A stretch of DNA of 64,000 nucleotides from Streptomyces xylophagus (GTDB lineage Bacteria; Actinomycetota; Actinomycetes; Streptomycetales; Streptomycetaceae). This document shows positions 63,566-64,000 of the stretch, piece after piece. The notes beneath the pieces were generated by a model. That model was not told the DNA's origin, did not search any database, and saw only the letters and a list, made by a program, of their open reading frames with translations. Where the stretch lies: assembly GCF_000716435.1 (NCBI RefSeq), contig NZ_JNWO01000011.1, positions 186,001-250,000 of the forward strand, read 5' to 3'. Numbering within the stretch: the stretch's first letter is position 1; every line of letters starts with the position of its first letter. The position numbers were made by a program, and so were the translations under genes.

Positions 63566-64000
63566 TCAGCCGATCTGCGCGTTCTTGTCGACGGTCGTCT
63601 GGTCGATGTCGGAGGTTCGCACGGTCACCGAGATCTTCCAGTCGCCCGCCATGGGGATCTGGATTCCGTTCGCGGCCCAGTGCCCGGTGGCGATGCGGTC
63701 GGGCGTCACGGGCAGCGGGCCGATCTTCTTGGCGGCGAGGGTGAAGGCGACCTTCACCTCGGGGACGTCGAAGGCCCGGCCGTTGGGCCGCTGCACATAG
63801 ACGTGCATCTCGTTGCCGCCGACCCGCGCGGGGTCGAGGTCGAGCCGGATGACGCCCTTGCCGTCCTTGCCGCCGGTGTCGAACGACATGTCCAGGGTCA
63901 GGGCGCCGGCGGACGATGAAGAGGAGGACGAGGACGATGCCTTGGCCGCCTTGGCGTCCTCCTCGGTGCGGCCCGGTTCGGTGGTCGTCAGGGCCGTGGT
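63566..64000 (-). CDS. C-terminal part of a copper-handling (CopC/YtkA-like) exported or membrane protein, truncated by the window edge
   Basis: An uninterrupted frame of at least 144 residues runs off the right edge. It has a Ser-rich linker (SSSSSSSSS) and then a beta-sandwich domain ending MAGDWKISVTVRTSDIDQTTVDKNAQIG-type sequence. MHVYVQRPNGRAFDVPEV and AANGIQIPMAGDWKI fit the YtkA-like/CopC-CopD C-terminal domain found in Streptomyces copper-resistance fusion proteins. It lies 8 bases upstream of the Dyp peroxidase gene on the same strand. Only the end of the gene is visible, so N-terminal CopC/CopD domains are inferred. Confidence 0.75.
   Translation of the reverse strand, partial: TTALTTTEPGRTEEDAKAAKASSSSSSSSSAGALTLDMSFDTGGKDGKGVIRLDLDPARVGGNEMHVYVQRPNGRAFDVPEVKVAFTLAAKKIGPLPVTPDRIATGHWAANGIQIPMAGDWKISVTVRTSDIDQTTVDKNAQIG

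Overview
The window is high-GC (about 70-73% in genes) actinobacterial DNA with frequent GTG/TTG starts, G-rich ribosome binding sites and the Streptomyces-specific sporulation pair ssgR-ssgA. Gene order (femX, rpsF-ssb-rpsR-rplI, dnaB, ptpA, ssgR-ssgA, thiC, hisC, cydABCD, tRNA-Ser, serS, pheA, Dyp peroxidase) matches, from memory, the SCO39xx section of the Streptomyces coelicolor core chromosome. Twelve parS or one-mismatch parS sites (consensus GTTTCACGTGAAAC) and several DnaA-box groups show that the window lies in the origin-proximal partition zone of a Streptomyces chromosome.

Layout. 0-1.2 kb: an AT-richer insert bounded by a 36-bp direct repeat and carrying a small secreted protein gene and a decayed transposase end. 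1.2-5.5 kb: a GT87-type membrane glycosyltransferase, convergent with an alanine-racemase-fold protein and FemX, and a small membrane protein. 5.5-11 kb: the rpsF-ssb-rpsR-rplI operon, a MATE exporter and dnaB. 11-23.6 kb: small metabolic and regulatory genes, including a serine hydrolase, two GNATs, a MarR/MFS pair, an HbpS-like protein, HAD, flavohemoprotein, Nudix, LysR, a holin-like/ptpA/PLP-lyase operon and a cupin. 23.8-25.2 kb: ssgR-ssgA. 25.3-37.2 kb: a YibE/F membrane protein, TPP riboswitch-thiC, a secreted serine hydrolase, a quinone-reductase-like/HxlR pair, a PPP phosphatase, a LacI regulator and hisC. 37.3-45.3 kb: a Rex operator, the cydA-cydB-cydCD bd-oxidase operon and a DevS-like GAF histidine kinase. 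45.4-49.4 kb: an M23 peptidase, a Cof-type HAD, an LLM flavoprotein and KptA. 49.5-54.0 kb: a four-gene translationally coupled minus-strand operon (M24 protein, EphD-like epoxide hydrolase-SDR fusion, PF10118-type hydrolase, MerR). 54.2-57.8 kb: a four-gene ABC export operon. 57.9-64 kb: a small conserved protein, tRNA-Ser(GCT), HAD-serS, a DnaA-box-rich intergenic region, pheA, a Tat-exported Dyp peroxidase and the start of a copper-handling gene.

The most unusual features are non-coding. parS sites occur in close pairs (29, 33 and 37 bp between starts). One sits across the start codons of cydCD. Two parS-like palindromes form the extra hairpins of the TPP riboswitch in front of thiC. DnaA-box groups lie in front of dnaB, between kptA and the merR operon, and most densely between serS and pheA. 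All assignments come from reading the sequence and recalled family knowledge; no database search was run.
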